Source: Pelomonas sp963422775 (lineage in GTDB: Bacteria > Pseudomonadota > Gammaproteobacteria > Burkholderiales > Burkholderiaceae_C). Taken from it: a DNA stretch of 64,000 bases. The DNA lies in assembly GCA_963422775.4 (NCBI GenBank), contig CAUJSJ030000037.1, positions 186,001 through 250,000 of the forward strand. Direction: 5' to 3'. The notes under the pieces are model-generated. The model had not been told where the DNA came from and ran no database searches. It saw nothing but the letters and a program-made list of their open reading frames with translations. Positions 17,192 to 25,865 of this stretch are shown here, piece by piece (the first letter of the stretch is position 1; each line of letters opens with the position of its first letter). The position numbers and the translations under genes were made by a program.

Positions 17192-17985
17192 GCCAGGTTG
17201 GCGGCGTTCAGCGCGCCGTTGATCTGCGGATAGGGCGTCGCGCCGTCGAACAGCGCTGCGTCGGCGCCCCGTTCCAGGAAGCCCGCCGCCGCCCGCTGCG
17301 CCCGCCCCCACGCCGCCTCGGCGATGGCGCTGCCGGCGCTGATGCGGCGCACGCCCAGGCGCTGCAACTCGTCCAGGCCGGGCAGGGCGGGCCGGGCCAT
17401 CACGTTCAGCGGCAGCGGCTGGCCGGCCACCAGGGCCTCGATGTCGGCCACCACCGTGACACCGGCCGCGAACAGGCCGTCGGCGCCGGCGGCCGCGTAG
17501 TCGCGCGCCCGCAGCAGCACTTCCTCGGCCGCGCGGCCCGGCGCCAGGTTCCTCAGCCAGACGTCGCAGCGCGCGTTGATGAACAGGTCGACGGCCGCAC
17601 GCGCCGCCGCGGCCCTGATCGCCTCGATCTTGCGGCACAGCAAGGCGGGCTCGCCGGCGCCGTCTTCCAGGTTGATGCCGACCGCGCCGGCCTCGGCCAG
17701 CCGCATGACGTTGTCGGCCGCCGTGGCCGGGTCGTCGCTGTAGCCGGCCTCGCTGTCGGCGCTCAGCGGCACCCGGGCGACGCGGGTGATGCGCCGGACG
17801 GCCGCGGCGTGTTCGGCAATCGGCAGGTGGTTGCCGTCGGCATAGCCCAGCGCCCAGGCCAGGCCGGCGCTGGTGGTGGCCAGGGCGGGCACGCCCAGCG
17901 CCTGCACGAGGACAGCGCTGCCGGCGTCCCAGACGTTGGCGATCTTCAGGAGCCCGGGGCCCTGGTGGAGCTGGCGGAAGTTCAT
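17182..17985 (-). CDS. Isocitrate lyase/PEP mutase family enzyme
   Basis: 267 residues; starts MNFRQLHQGPGLLKIANVWD (an in-frame start 11 codons upstream is less likely). A TIM-barrel of the PEP mutase/isocitrate lyase superfamily: PALATTSAGLAWALG, DSEAGYSDD (metal-binding acids), GAVGINLEDGAG, INARCDVWLR and the late-barrel GVRRISAGSAI. The usual KKCGH catalytic loop of isocitrate lyase and methylisocitrate lyase is absent, so it belongs to the broad 'carboxyvinyl-carboxyphosphonate phosphorylmutase-like' group of unknown substrate. Transcribed divergently from mgsA. Confidence 0.85.
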   Translation of the reverse strand: MNFRQLHQGPGLLKIANVWDAGSAVLVQALGVPALATTSAGLAWALGYADGNHLPIAEHAAAVRRITRVARVPLSADSEAGYSDDPATAADNVMRLAEAGAVGINLEDGAGEPALLCRKIEAIRAAAARAAVDLFINARCDVWLRNLAPGRAAEEVLLRARDYAAAGADGLFAAGVTVVADIEALVAGQPLPLNVMARPALPGLDELQRLGVRRISAGSAIAEAAWGRAQRAAAGFLERGADAALFDGATPYPQINGALNAANLAQG

Positions 17986-18179
17986 GGCATTTCCAAGGTT
18001 GGCAACGTAAGTTTGCAATGCTGCCCGCGTCCGCTGCCAGGGGCTGGCAGCAGCGGGGCCGGCGGGTACATCCGGGTAACAGGCAGCCGCAGGCGGTCAA
18101 TGTGCCAAGTCTTGCCCGTTTATGACGAGGCCTTGCGTGTAACGTCAATCCCTTGCGGACCTGAAAGCCCCTGCCGACA

Positions 18180-18548
18180 ATGAAACTCGCTCTGATCGCC
18201 CACGACGGCAAGAAGGACGCCATGATCGCCCTTGCCGGCGACTTCCTGCCGCTGCTGCGCCGCTGCCAGCTGATGGCCACCGGCACGACGGGCACGCGGC
18301 TTGCGGCGGCTCATGGTCTGACCATCGAGCGCATGTTGAGCGGCCCGATGGGCGGCGACCTGCAGATCGGCGCCCGGCTGGCCGTGGGCGAGCTGGACGG
18401 GGTCATCTTCCTGCGCGACCCGATGACGCCCCAGCCCCACGAACCCGACATCAACGCCCTGGTGCGCGCCTGCGACGTGCACGACGTGCCCTGCGCGACC
18501 AATGTCTCCACGGCGCGGCTGCTGCTGACGCGCTGGAGCAGCGAATGA
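18180..18548 (+). CDS. mgsA: Methylglyoxal synthase
   Basis: 122 residues, the right length for the small, single-domain enzyme. Motifs: ALIAHDGKKDAM at the N-terminus, ATGTTGTRLA phosphate loop, GPMGGDLQIGARLAVGELD, IFLRDPMTPQPHEPDI with the catalytic Asp and His region, and NVSTA near the end. It converts dihydroxyacetone phosphate to methylglyoxal plus phosphate, a bypass of lower glycolysis under phosphate limitation. Its stop overlaps the start of the GGDEF-EAL gene (ATGA at 18545), so the pair is co-translated. Confidence 0.95.
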   Translation: MKLALIAHDGKKDAMIALAGDFLPLLRRCQLMATGTTGTRLAAAHGLTIERMLSGPMGGDLQIGARLAVGELDGVIFLRDPMTPQPHEPDINALVRACDVHDVPCATNVSTARLLLTRWSSE

Positions 18549-20629
18549 ATTTTGCAAGGCGGCTGCGCATCCGCACCCGCCTGGGCCTGGCCTTCGGTCT
18601 GCTGCTGCTGCTGCCGCTGGGGCTGGCGGGGCTGTCGGCCCATCGCCTGACGGGGCTGTCGGAGGCGCTGAACCGCATCGTCGACGACCAGGCCGTCATC
18701 CGCGACTCGGTCAACGAGATCAACCGCAATGCCGAGGCCGTCGCGCGCAAGCTGCTGGTGCTGATGAGCCCCGACGCCGAGCTGCGCGTGACCGCCTATC
18801 CCGAGATCGCCTCGGCCAACGCCCGGCTGGACGACGCGATGCAGCGCCTGGCCCTGGTGCTGCCTGCCGGCCCCCGCAGCGAGCGCCTGGCCGAGGTGCG
18901 CCAGCGCCTGGCCGACTACCGCGCCAGCTACATCGACGCGCGCGACCTCATCGAGCGCGACGATTTCAACGCCGCACGCGCACTGCTGGGCAGCGACACC
19001 GAATCGGCCCTCTCCCTCTTCGTCAACGCCATCCACCAGCTCGCCTCCAGCGAGGAGCGCGCCGGCACCGCCCAGGCCCGCGAGCTGCGCGACCAGATCG
19101 ACGTCGACCGCACCGGCGTGCTGGCCCTGTGCATCGGCGCCCTCATCGCCGGCGCCGTGCTGGCCGTGGGCGTCACGCGCTCCATCGTCAATCCGCTCAA
19201 GCGCGCCGAGGACGGCGCCGAGCTGATCGCCCAGGGCCAGTACGGCCACCGCATCGAGGTCGACTCGGCCGACGAGCTCGGCCACATGGCCGCCGCGATG
19301 AACACCATGGCCGCGGCCGTCGGCGAGCGCGAGGCCGAGCTGCACCGCCTGGCCGACGTCGACCTGCTGACCGGCCTGCCCCAGCGCGCCCGCTTCATCG
19401 CCGACGGCGACCGGCTGCTGGGCAGCCTGCCCGAGGGCGAGCGGCTGGCCGTGCTGATCTGCATCGACGTGGACCGGCTGAAGGCCGTCAACGGCGTGCT
19501 CGGCTTCGACGCTGGCGACGCGCTGCTCAAGGGCGCGGCAGCCAAGCTGGCGGCGCTCTTCGAGGGCGTGGCCGCCTACGGCCGCCTGGCCGGCGGCACG
19601 TTTGCCGTGCTGGCGCCCGTGCTGCGGCTGGAGCACGGCGCGGCCCTGGCCACGCAGCTGCGTGAAGAGGTCGAGCACAAACTCTCGTGGCAAGGACAGT
19701 CGCTGGACCTGTCGGTGTCGCTGGGCGTGGCCCACTGGCCCGAGCATGCCGCCGACACCGAGGCCCTGCTGCGCCGCGCGGAGCAGGCCATGTTCGAGGC
19801 CAAGCGGCTGCGCCAGGCCGTGGCCGTCTTCAACCCCAGCGCCGAGGCCGCCCGGGCGCTGCACCTGAGCCTGCTGTCCGACCTGGCCACCGCCATCCAG
19901 CAGGATCAGCTGCGCCAGTTCCTGCAGCCCAAGCGCGACCTGAGGACCGGCCGCATCACCGGCGCCGAGGCCCTGGTGCGCTGGCTGCACCCGCAGCGCG
20001 GCTGGCTGCCGCCGGGCGACTTCATCCCGTTTGCCGAACGCAGCGGCCGCATCCGCCAGATCACCGACTGGATGCTGGCCCGCGCCGTTCGTACGCTGGC
20101 CGAATGGGAGGCCGAGGGACGCGAGCCGCTGTCCATCGCCGTCAACATCTCGACGCTGGACCTGCAGGACCAGACCCTGCCCGCCCGGCTGGCCGCGCTG
20201 CTGGCCGAGTACCGCGTCGACCCTGGCCAGCTGCAGCTGGAGGTGACCGAGACGGGGCTGATGTCCAGCGGTACCGACCCCATCGCCGTGCTGCACGCGC
20301 TCAAGACCTGGGGGGTGCGCCTGGCCATCGACGACTTCGGCACCGGCCAGTCATCGCTGGCCTATCTGCAACACCTGCCGGTGGACGAGCTCAAGATCGA
20401 CCGCAGCTTCATCCAGGACGTCAACGCCGACCCGCGCCGCCAGGCCTTGCTGAAATCCATCGTCGGCGTCGGCCAGGGCCTGGGCCTGACGGTGACGGCC
20501 GAGGGCGTCGAGAACGAGGCCGAGCTGGCCTGCATCACGGCCTGCGGCTGCGACCTGATCCAGGGCTATCTGCTGGCCAAACCCATGGGCCTGCAGGACT
20601 TTGAGACCTGGATAGCCCGTACAGGCTAA
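18545..20629 (+). CDS. HAMP-GGDEF-EAL cyclic di-GMP phosphodiesterase
   Basis: 694 residues. Two membrane helices (near 14-34 and ~195-215) flank a helical periplasmic domain; then HAMP (~216-265), GGDEF (~275-430) and EAL (~440-690). The GGDEF loop is degenerate (RLAGGTFAVL), so cyclase activity is unlikely. The EAL domain keeps the key residues: EALVRWLHP, VNISTLDL, LEVTETGLM, IDDFGTGQSSLAYL, DELKIDRSF and TAEGVEN. It should therefore degrade cyclic di-GMP under control of a periplasmic signal, perhaps with the degenerate GGDEF binding GTP. Translationally coupled to mgsA. Confidence 0.92.
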   Translation: MNFARRLRIRTRLGLAFGLLLLLPLGLAGLSAHRLTGLSEALNRIVDDQAVIRDSVNEINRNAEAVARKLLVLMSPDAELRVTAYPEIASANARLDDAMQRLALVLPAGPRSERLAEVRQRLADYRASYIDARDLIERDDFNAARALLGSDTESALSLFVNAIHQLASSEERAGTAQARELRDQIDVDRTGVLALCIGALIAGAVLAVGVTRSIVNPLKRAEDGAELIAQGQYGHRIEVDSADELGHMAAAMNTMAAAVGEREAELHRLADVDLLTGLPQRARFIADGDRLLGSLPEGERLAVLICIDVDRLKAVNGVLGFDAGDALLKGAAAKLAALFEGVAAYGRLAGGTFAVLAPVLRLEHGAALATQLREEVEHKLSWQGQSLDLSVSLGVAHWPEHAADTEALLRRAEQAMFEAKRLRQAVAVFNPSAEAARALHLSLLSDLATAIQQDQLRQFLQPKRDLRTGRITGAEALVRWLHPQRGWLPPGDFIPFAERSGRIRQITDWMLARAVRTLAEWEAEGREPLSIAVNISTLDLQDQTLPARLAALLAEYRVDPGQLQLEVTETGLMSSGTDPIAVLHALKTWGVRLAIDDFGTGQSSLAYLQHLPVDELKIDRSFIQDVNADPRRQALLKSIVGVGQGLGLTVTAEGVENEAELACITACGCDLIQGYLLAKPMGLQDFETWIARTG

Positions 20630-20695
20630 AATCACGCCCTTTCGTCGCTGTTTTGCGTTTCGCCCCTGCTGTGGGCTTTTGTTTACGGAGCCATC

Positions 20696-20860
20696 ATGGG
20701 CAACAAGATCATCACCGAAGCGGCCCGCCGCGCCACCCCCCGCCCCGCCGCCCCCAAGGGCGTGACCTTCACCGCCGGCAAGGGCCAGCTGAGCAGCCTG
20801 GAGCGCGGTTCGCACACCCGCTCCAAGAAGAACCCGGGCAAGCGCCCGCATTCGGGTTGA
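20696..20860 (+). CDS. Small basic protein of 54 residues, unknown
   Basis: A short gene between the EAL protein and the FAD dehydrogenase. The ATG follows a good Shine-Dalgarno (ACGGAG, 7-8 nt upstream). The protein begins MGNKIITEAARRATPRPAAP and is rich in Lys, Arg, Gly and Pro, ending SKKNPGKRPHSG. It has no membrane segment; the composition suggests a nucleic-acid or ribosome-associated protein. A strong terminator follows at 20896 and TAAAAT at 20627-20632 may be its -10, so it appears to be an independent, possibly well-expressed transcript. No family recognised. Confidence 0.65.
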   Translation: MGNKIITEAARRATPRPAAPKGVTFTAGKGQLSSLERGSHTRSKKNPGKRPHSG

Positions 20861-20895
20861 TCATCGGGCCGCGCGCCTGACGATCCTCACCACAC

Positions 20896-20925
20896 ACAGG
20901 CCCTGCGGGGCCTGTTTGCTTTTCT
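20896..20925 (+). terminator. Rho-independent terminator after the 54-residue protein gene
   Basis: Perfect 8-bp inverted repeat ACAGGCCC (20896-20903) and GGGCCTGT (20908-20915) with a TGCG loop, followed by TTGCTTTTCTT. It sits 36 nt after the small gene and 20 nt before the next gene's start, separating the two units. Confidence 0.85.
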
Positions 20926-20944
20926 TGTCGGCTAACTCCTGACC

Positions 20945-22657
20945 ATGATCCGCATCACCGAACTCCGCCTGCCGCTGGCCCACGCCGAAGACGCGCTGCG
21001 CCCCGCCGTGCTGGCGCGGCTCAAGCTCAGCGACACCGAGCTGGCCGCCATCCACGTTTTCCGCCGCGGCTACGACGCGCGCAAGCGCAGCGACATCCAG
21101 CTCGTCTACACGCTGGACTGCACGCTGGCGCCAGGGCTGGACGAAGCCGCCGTGCTGGCGCGCTTCGCCGGCGACCACCACATCCGCCCGACGCCGGACA
21201 CCGGCTACCACTTCCTCGCCCAGGTGGGTGAGCACACCGGCCCGCGCCCCGTCGTCGTCGGCTTCGGGCCCTGCGGCCTGTTCGCCGCGCTGATCCTGGC
21301 GCAGATGGGCCTGCGCCCCATCGTGCTGGAACGCGGCAAGGCCGTGCGCGAACGCACGCAGGACACCTGGGGCCTGTGGCGCGAGCAAAAGCTCCACCCC
21401 GAGAGCAATGTGCAGTTCGGGGAGGGCGGCGCCGGCACCTTCTCCGACGGCAAGCTGTGGAGCCAGATCACCGACCCGCGCCACCTGACGCGCAAGGTGC
21501 TGACCGAGTTCGTCAAGGCCGGCGCGCCGGATGAGATCCTGTTCGTCAGCAAGCCCCACATCGGCACCTTCCGGCTTGTCAGCATGATCATCAAGATGCG
21601 GGCCGACATCGAGGCGCTGGGCGGCGAGATCCGCTTCCAGCAGAAGATGACCGACCTGCTGATCGAAGACGGCGCCGATGGACGTCGAGTTGTGGGCGTG
21701 CAGCTGGAATCCGGCGAGCAGATCGCCACCACCCACGTCGTCATCGCGCTGGGCCACAGCGCCCGCGACACCTTCCAGATGCTGCATGCGCGCGGCGTGC
21801 ACATGGAGGCCAAGCCCTTTTCTATCGGCTACCGCATCGAGCATCCGCAATCGCTGATCGACGCGGCCCGCTTCGGCGCCCATGCCGGCAATGCCATCCT
21901 CGGCGCGGCCGACTACAAGCTCGTCCACCACGCCAAGAACGGCCGCGCCGTCTACAGCTTCTGCATGTGCCCGGGCGGCACGGTGGTGGCCGCGACGAGC
22001 GAGGAGAACCGTGTCGTCACCAACGGCATGAGCCAGTACTCGCGCAACGAGCGCAACGCCAACGCCGGCATCGTCGTCGGCCTGACGCCCGAGGACTACC
22101 GCCAGGACGGCAAGCGCGACGGCAGCCCCGTGAACCCGCTGGACGGCATGGCCTTCCAGCGCATCTGGGAGAGCCGCGCCTACGAGCTGGGCGGCGGCGG
22201 CTATCTGGCACCGGGCTCGCTGGTGGGCGACTTCGTCAAGCGCCAGGTCAGCAAGGAGTTCGGCGATGTGGTGCCGAGCTACAAGCCGGGCGTGACGCTG
22301 ACCGACCTGCAGCAGAAGGGCCGTGGCTCGCTGCCGGCGTACTGCCTGGAGGCGATCCGCGAATCCCTGCCGGCGTTTGCGCGCCAGATCCGCGGCTTTG
22401 ACCGACCGGACGCCGTGCTGACGGGCGTGGAGACGCGCACGTCGTCACCGCTGCGCATCAACCGCGGGCGGGACTACCAGAGCGTCAACGTGCGTGGGCT
22501 GTTCCCGGCGGGTGAAGGCGCGGGGTATGCGGGCGGGATCATGTCGGCCGGTGTGGACGGCATCGAAGTGGCCGAGGCGCTGGCGGCGGATCTGCTGGGC
22601 ATGCCGGATGCGCCGGTGCTGCAGGGCAAGGGGGCGAAGGCGGGTGGGCAGGTTTAG
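20945..22657 (+). CDS. FAD-dependent dehydrogenase (COG2509-type)
   Basis: 570 residues. An N-terminal ~90-residue domain (FRRGYDARKRSDIQLVYTLD) precedes the FAD-binding Rossmann motif PVVVGFGPCGLFAALILAQM (~101). Other features are ESNVQFGEGGAGTFSDGKL, ALGHSARDTFQMLHARGV, and a C-terminal GLFPAGEGAGYAGGIMSAGVDG that closes the FAD site. This matches the conserved but uncharacterised family of FAD dehydrogenases found in many bacteria. Substrate unknown. It follows the terminator at 20896 and therefore has its own promoter; no partner gene is near. Confidence 0.88.
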   Translation: MIRITELRLPLAHAEDALRPAVLARLKLSDTELAAIHVFRRGYDARKRSDIQLVYTLDCTLAPGLDEAAVLARFAGDHHIRPTPDTGYHFLAQVGEHTGPRPVVVGFGPCGLFAALILAQMGLRPIVLERGKAVRERTQDTWGLWREQKLHPESNVQFGEGGAGTFSDGKLWSQITDPRHLTRKVLTEFVKAGAPDEILFVSKPHIGTFRLVSMIIKMRADIEALGGEIRFQQKMTDLLIEDGADGRRVVGVQLESGEQIATTHVVIALGHSARDTFQMLHARGVHMEAKPFSIGYRIEHPQSLIDAARFGAHAGNAILGAADYKLVHHAKNGRAVYSFCMCPGGTVVAATSEENRVVTNGMSQYSRNERNANAGIVVGLTPEDYRQDGKRDGSPVNPLDGMAFQRIWESRAYELGGGGYLAPGSLVGDFVKRQVSKEFGDVVPSYKPGVTLTDLQQKGRGSLPAYCLEAIRESLPAFARQIRGFDRPDAVLTGVETRTSSPLRINRGRDYQSVNVRGLFPAGEGAGYAGGIMSAGVDGIEVAEALAADLLGMPDAPVLQGKGAKAGGQV

Positions 22658-22679
22658 ACACCAGCTGACTAACGGGCAT

Positions 22680-23102
22680 CTATTTGTCGAGTTCGTCCAA
22701 CAGCGCAGCCCGAACTGCACCCGGCAGCGCAATCATCGTGATGGCTATTGCAGCAAACGTGAATGCCAGGCTTAGCCCGGGATGATTGACTGCTCTGTCG
22801 AAGGCCACGAATGCGACGCTGAGCAGGAAGCCAAAAAAGAAGAGGCCCACCCAGTCTTGCCATGTCAACGGGCTCTCTTCACGCTTACCGCTTCGGCGCA
22901 ATGCCGAGCCACTCCACATCCATACGGCGAATGGAACGAGCACGAAGTAGCCTGCAATGACGAGAGGCCAGAAATGCTCGTCATACGGCAAGAACAAAGC
23001 GGCCGAAAACCCCTCGATCAAAGCCAGCATCAACAGCGCAACGCCGGACGCGACGACGTTGGCGCCATCCAGTCTTTTCATCGCCAGACCACCATCAATC
23101 AC
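22680..23102 (-). CDS. Small integral membrane protein, unknown
   Basis: 140 residues (133 if the second Met, at 23081, is the start; GGGGGGTG upstream favours 23102). Four hydrophobic segments: VVASGVALLMLALIEGFSAA, HFWPLVIAGYFVLVPFAVWM, WVGLFFFGFLLSVAF and LSLAFTFAAIAITMIALPGA. No recognised domain. The GC content of this gene is visibly lower than that of the core genes around it, and it sits at the left side of the patch that also holds the IS element, which suggests acquired DNA. Confidence 0.6.
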   Translation of the reverse strand: MIDGGLAMKRLDGANVVASGVALLMLALIEGFSAALFLPYDEHFWPLVIAGYFVLVPFAVWMWSGSALRRSGKREESPLTWQDWVGLFFFGFLLSVAFVAFDRAVNHPGLSLAFTFAAIAITMIALPGAVRAALLDELDK

Positions 23103-23130
23103 CCCCCGTGAGATGAGTCGCTAGCAAAGC

Positions 23131-23562
23131 CTAGCCCAGGCGAATGCTGAATCCGCCCCGGTCGTCGTCATCGTCGCTGCGCAGCCATCCCACGGCGGAG
23201 GCGATCAGCAGCGCGCCGAAGAGGAGACCGATGTATTTCCAGTACTTATCGTCCTGAATGACCTCGTCGCCCTGCGAGATGCGGATGCAGTTCTTGAAGA
23301 GCCGGGTGGAGCGGACCTCGATGCGGTCGCCGTCCTGCAGCCGCGTGTAGAGGGCATGGCCGACGGAGCATGTCGACACCACGCCGTCGATCAGATGCAG
23401 CGTGTAGCTGGTGTCGCCGCTCCCGGGGCCGTGGTGATCGCTGTTGAAGCTGCTGGTGTGCCTGTCGACCCGCAACTGCTCGATGCGGGTGGGCAGCCCG
23501 GTGTCGGCGATCAGCGTCAGCCCGGCGAGGAAGAGGCAGCACCGGAAGAGAAACCTGAACAA
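23131..23562 (-). CDS. Small membrane protein, DUF3592-like layout
   Basis: About 143 residues. No ATG is available at the start; a TTG at 23562 has AAGGAG 6 nt upstream and opens a hydrophobic N-terminal segment (FRFLFRCCLFLAGLTLIAD). A soluble part follows (HGPGSGDTSYTLHLIDGVV, GDRIEVRSTRLFKNCIRI) and then a second membrane helix (YIGLLFGALLIASAVGWL) with an acidic tail (SDDDDDRGG). The two-helix layout with a small extracytoplasmic domain resembles DUF3592-type proteins, but the match is loose. Confidence 0.6.
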   Translation of the reverse strand: MFRFLFRCCLFLAGLTLIADTGLPTRIEQLRVDRHTSSFNSDHHGPGSGDTSYTLHLIDGVVSTCSVGHALYTRLQDGDRIEVRSTRLFKNCIRISQGDEVIQDDKYWKYIGLLFGALLIASAVGWLRSDDDDDRGGFSIRLG

Positions 23563-24309
23563 GGGCAACTCCTTCTTGGGGTCTCGGGACCGCAGCGGTT
23601 GCGGGCGCGGCGACTATGCCAAGGAAATGTTGTGCTTCAGGGCTCCACCAGGCCAGAGGTGAAGATGCACGCCTTCAGCCCTGCGGAAACCGTTCCCGCC
23701 ACAGCGCCACCAACCGCGGCTCCTCATCGACGCGGCGGATGGTCGCCGCCATGCCCGGTGCCACCTCGGCGAAGCGCTCCCGCCACGGCCCGAAGCGCGA
23801 GACGACGGCGACGTAGAGGTCCAGCACCGTCAGCTCGTCACCGAGCAGATAGTCGCCCGGCGTGAGTTGCCGGTCCATGTTGGCCCAGCAAAAAGCGATG
23901 CGCTCGTGCACGGCGTCGACGACGGACTCGCGCAAGGCCGCGGGCGCGCCGATGCGCTTCACGTCCGGTTTGATCCAGTGCAGCGAGTAGATCGCCGACG
24001 ACACGTAGAGCATCCAGCGCAGGAACTGCCGGCGCCGCGGGTCGGCGGCGGCGGGCGCCAGCCGCGCCGCGGGATGCAGGTCGGCCAGATAGATCAGGAT
24101 GGCCGCGCTTTCGGTCATCACCTCGCCGTCAGGCAGCACCAGCGTCGGGATCTGGCGCATCGGGTTGGTTGGCGCCACGCGCTCGCGCGCAGCCGCCTCG
24201 GCCCAGGTGGCGCCTTCGATTAGACAAGATGGCTTCGTGATGTCGGGCGGCCCGACCCCTGCGATGCCGTAGGTTGCAGGCGCAAGGGCTGCAGAGCTAC
24301 ACCAAGGCA

Positions 24310-24330
24310 CCCGGCAGGCGGTCTGCCGGG
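24310..24330 (+). other. Strong hairpin in the IS left end
   Basis: CCCGGCAG (24310-24317) and CTGCCGGG (24323-24330) form a perfect 8-bp stem with a GCGGT loop, 28 nt before the transposase start. It may be part of a structured RNA or insulate the transposase from outside transcription. Both are inference. Confidence 0.55.
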
Positions 24331-24358
24331 GCGTTGCGAGTGAGCAAGGAGTCGGGCC

Positions 24359-25513
24359 ATGGGCAAGGAATCTAGCACCCTGTTCGTCGGGTTGGACGTC
24401 CACAAGGACAGCATCGACATCGCCGTGGCGGACGCGCCGCGCGACGCCGAGATCCGGCATGTCGGCAGCATCAAGGGCGATCTCGCGTCCCTGGACAAGG
24501 CCGTGCGCAAACTCGTCAGTCGCGGCCAGCCGCTGCACATCGTCTACGAAGCCGGCCCGTGCGGCTTTGTCATCCAGCGCCACCTCTGCGCCCAGGGCCT
24601 GCGCTGCGATGTGGTCGCCCCGTCCAGCATCGCCCGCCCACCTGGCGAGCGCATCAAGACCGACCGGCGCGATGCCATGCTGCTGGCCCGGCTCGCGCGC
24701 TCGGGCGACCTCTCGGTGGTGCGCGTGCCCGATGCGGCCGACGAATCCGTGCGTGACCTAGTGCGTGCCCGCGAGGACGCCGTGCGTGAGCAGCGCAATG
24801 GCCGTCACCGCCTCAAGGCGCTGCTGCTGCGCAACGGCATTCCCTACGCCGGCAAGTCCTCGTGGACGGCGGCGCACCTGCGCTGGCTGGCCACGGTCAA
24901 GCTCGGCCATACGGCCCAGCAGATCGCCTTCCAGGAATATCTGCACGCCATCACTCAAGCCGGCGAGCGCATCGCCCGCTTAGAGCAGGCGCTGCGCGAC
25001 GCGCTGCCGCACTGGCGCTTGCTGCCCGTGGTGCAGGCGCTGCAAGCCCTGCGCGGCGTGCAGTTGATCGCGGCGATGACGCTGGTGGCGGAGTTGCAGG
25101 ACTTCCTGCGCTTCGAGTCGCCGCGCCAGTTAATGGCCTACCTGGGACTGGTGCCCACGGAGCACAGCTCCGGCCCCAAGCGCCGGCAAGGCGCGATCAC
25201 CAAGGCGGGCAACAGCGCAGCGCGACGCATGCTGGTCGAAGTGGCCTGGCATTACCGGATGGAGCCCCGGGTGAGTCCGATCATCGCGGCACGCCAGGAC
25301 GGGCTGCCCGAGTGCGTGACGCAGATCGCGTGGAAGGCGCAGACGCGGCTGTGCAACAAGTTCAAGCGCTTGAGCGCGCGCCGGCTCATGAAGACCAAGG
25401 CCGTGGTGGCGGTGGCGCGCGAGCTGGCCGGGTTCGTGTGGGCGATCGGGCGCGAGGTGCAGCTCTCGGGCTGGGCGGGCATCAAGCCACCGCTGCCGGT
25501 GGTAGCCGCGTGA
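24359..25513 (+). CDS. IS110-family transposase (DEDD, RuvC-like)
   Basis: 384 residues, start ATG with AAGGAG upstream. N-terminal DEDD/RuvC-like domain: FVGLDVHKDSIDIAVAD (first Asp), HIVYEAGPCGF (Glu), KTDRRDAMLLARLARSG (Asp pair). C-terminal transposase_20 domain: LRGVQLIAAMTLVAELQDF, then RQLMAYLGLVPTEHSSGPK, and GAITKAGNSAARRMLVEVAW with the serine that is conserved in IS110 recombinases. These enzymes act with an element-encoded guide RNA (bridge or seek RNA). The reading frame is complete, so the element may still be active. Confidence 0.95.
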   Translation: MGKESSTLFVGLDVHKDSIDIAVADAPRDAEIRHVGSIKGDLASLDKAVRKLVSRGQPLHIVYEAGPCGFVIQRHLCAQGLRCDVVAPSSIARPPGERIKTDRRDAMLLARLARSGDLSVVRVPDAADESVRDLVRAREDAVREQRNGRHRLKALLLRNGIPYAGKSSWTAAHLRWLATVKLGHTAQQIAFQEYLHAITQAGERIARLEQALRDALPHWRLLPVVQALQALRGVQLIAAMTLVAELQDFLRFESPRQLMAYLGLVPTEHSSGPKRRQGAITKAGNSAARRMLVEVAWHYRMEPRVSPIIAARQDGLPECVTQIAWKAQTRLCNKFKRLSARRLMKTKAVVAVARELAGFVWAIGREVQLSGWAGIKPPLPVVAA

Positions 25514-25865
25514 AGGTCGTCCTGATGAACAGCGCCGCGCCAAGGAGGTGACACACCCGCATTTGCACCAGAGGCCGGACGGGGAACGCGGCGCAGCCGC
25601 GGCCATCAAGGGAACCCTCGACCACGTTATTGAGCGTGAACGCCGCGCGAGTGGCCGGATCGACCTCAGCCCCTAGACCGAAGGCAGCCCTGCGACGAAC
25701 ACTTGTCTTGAGGTAGCCAACCCTCGCATATCAGCATGATCAACCGTCGCGCATCCACATCGGGTGGCAACTCAGGCTCCGTCGCGTTCCCCGTCCGGCA
25801 ACAGGTTCAGTTCAATATCTGCACCGCAGAGGACCGGGTCTTGCCGCTTGACAGGAAGAAGCCAT
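25514..25865 (+). ncRNA. Non-coding right end of the IS, candidate guide (seek/bridge) RNA region
   Basis: 352 bp between the transposase stop and the right terminus, without a convincing ORF. In IS1111-type elements the RNA that directs the recombinase to its target is encoded in this non-coding end; in the IS110 subgroup it is on the other side of the gene. The length and position fit the IS1111 arrangement. GC is lower here than in the transposase gene. I did not fold it, so the RNA boundaries are not defined. Confidence 0.4.

Larger units (their letters stand above)
24221..25865 (+). mobile_element. IS110-family insertion sequence, IS1111-like
   Basis: 1645 bp between the two GST halves. 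Host sequence rebuilt from the GST frame is TTCGATCAACG; the dinucleotide AT appears at both junctions (24219-24220 and 25866-25867), consistent with the short core duplication left by IS110-type recombinases. Subterminal inverted repeats ATGGCTTC (24229-24236) and GAAGCCAT (25858-25865) are offset from the ends differently (8 bp on the left, 0 on the right as drawn), a trait of the IS1111 subgroup. The transposase gene occupies 24359-25513, leaving 138 bp on the left and 352 bp on the right non-coding. Confidence 0.85.

Noticed and set aside
18311..20296. Minus-strand 661-codon frame
   Set aside because: Antisense to the GGDEF-EAL gene, whose motifs are unmistakable; rich in Gln, Ala, Gly and His with no domain.
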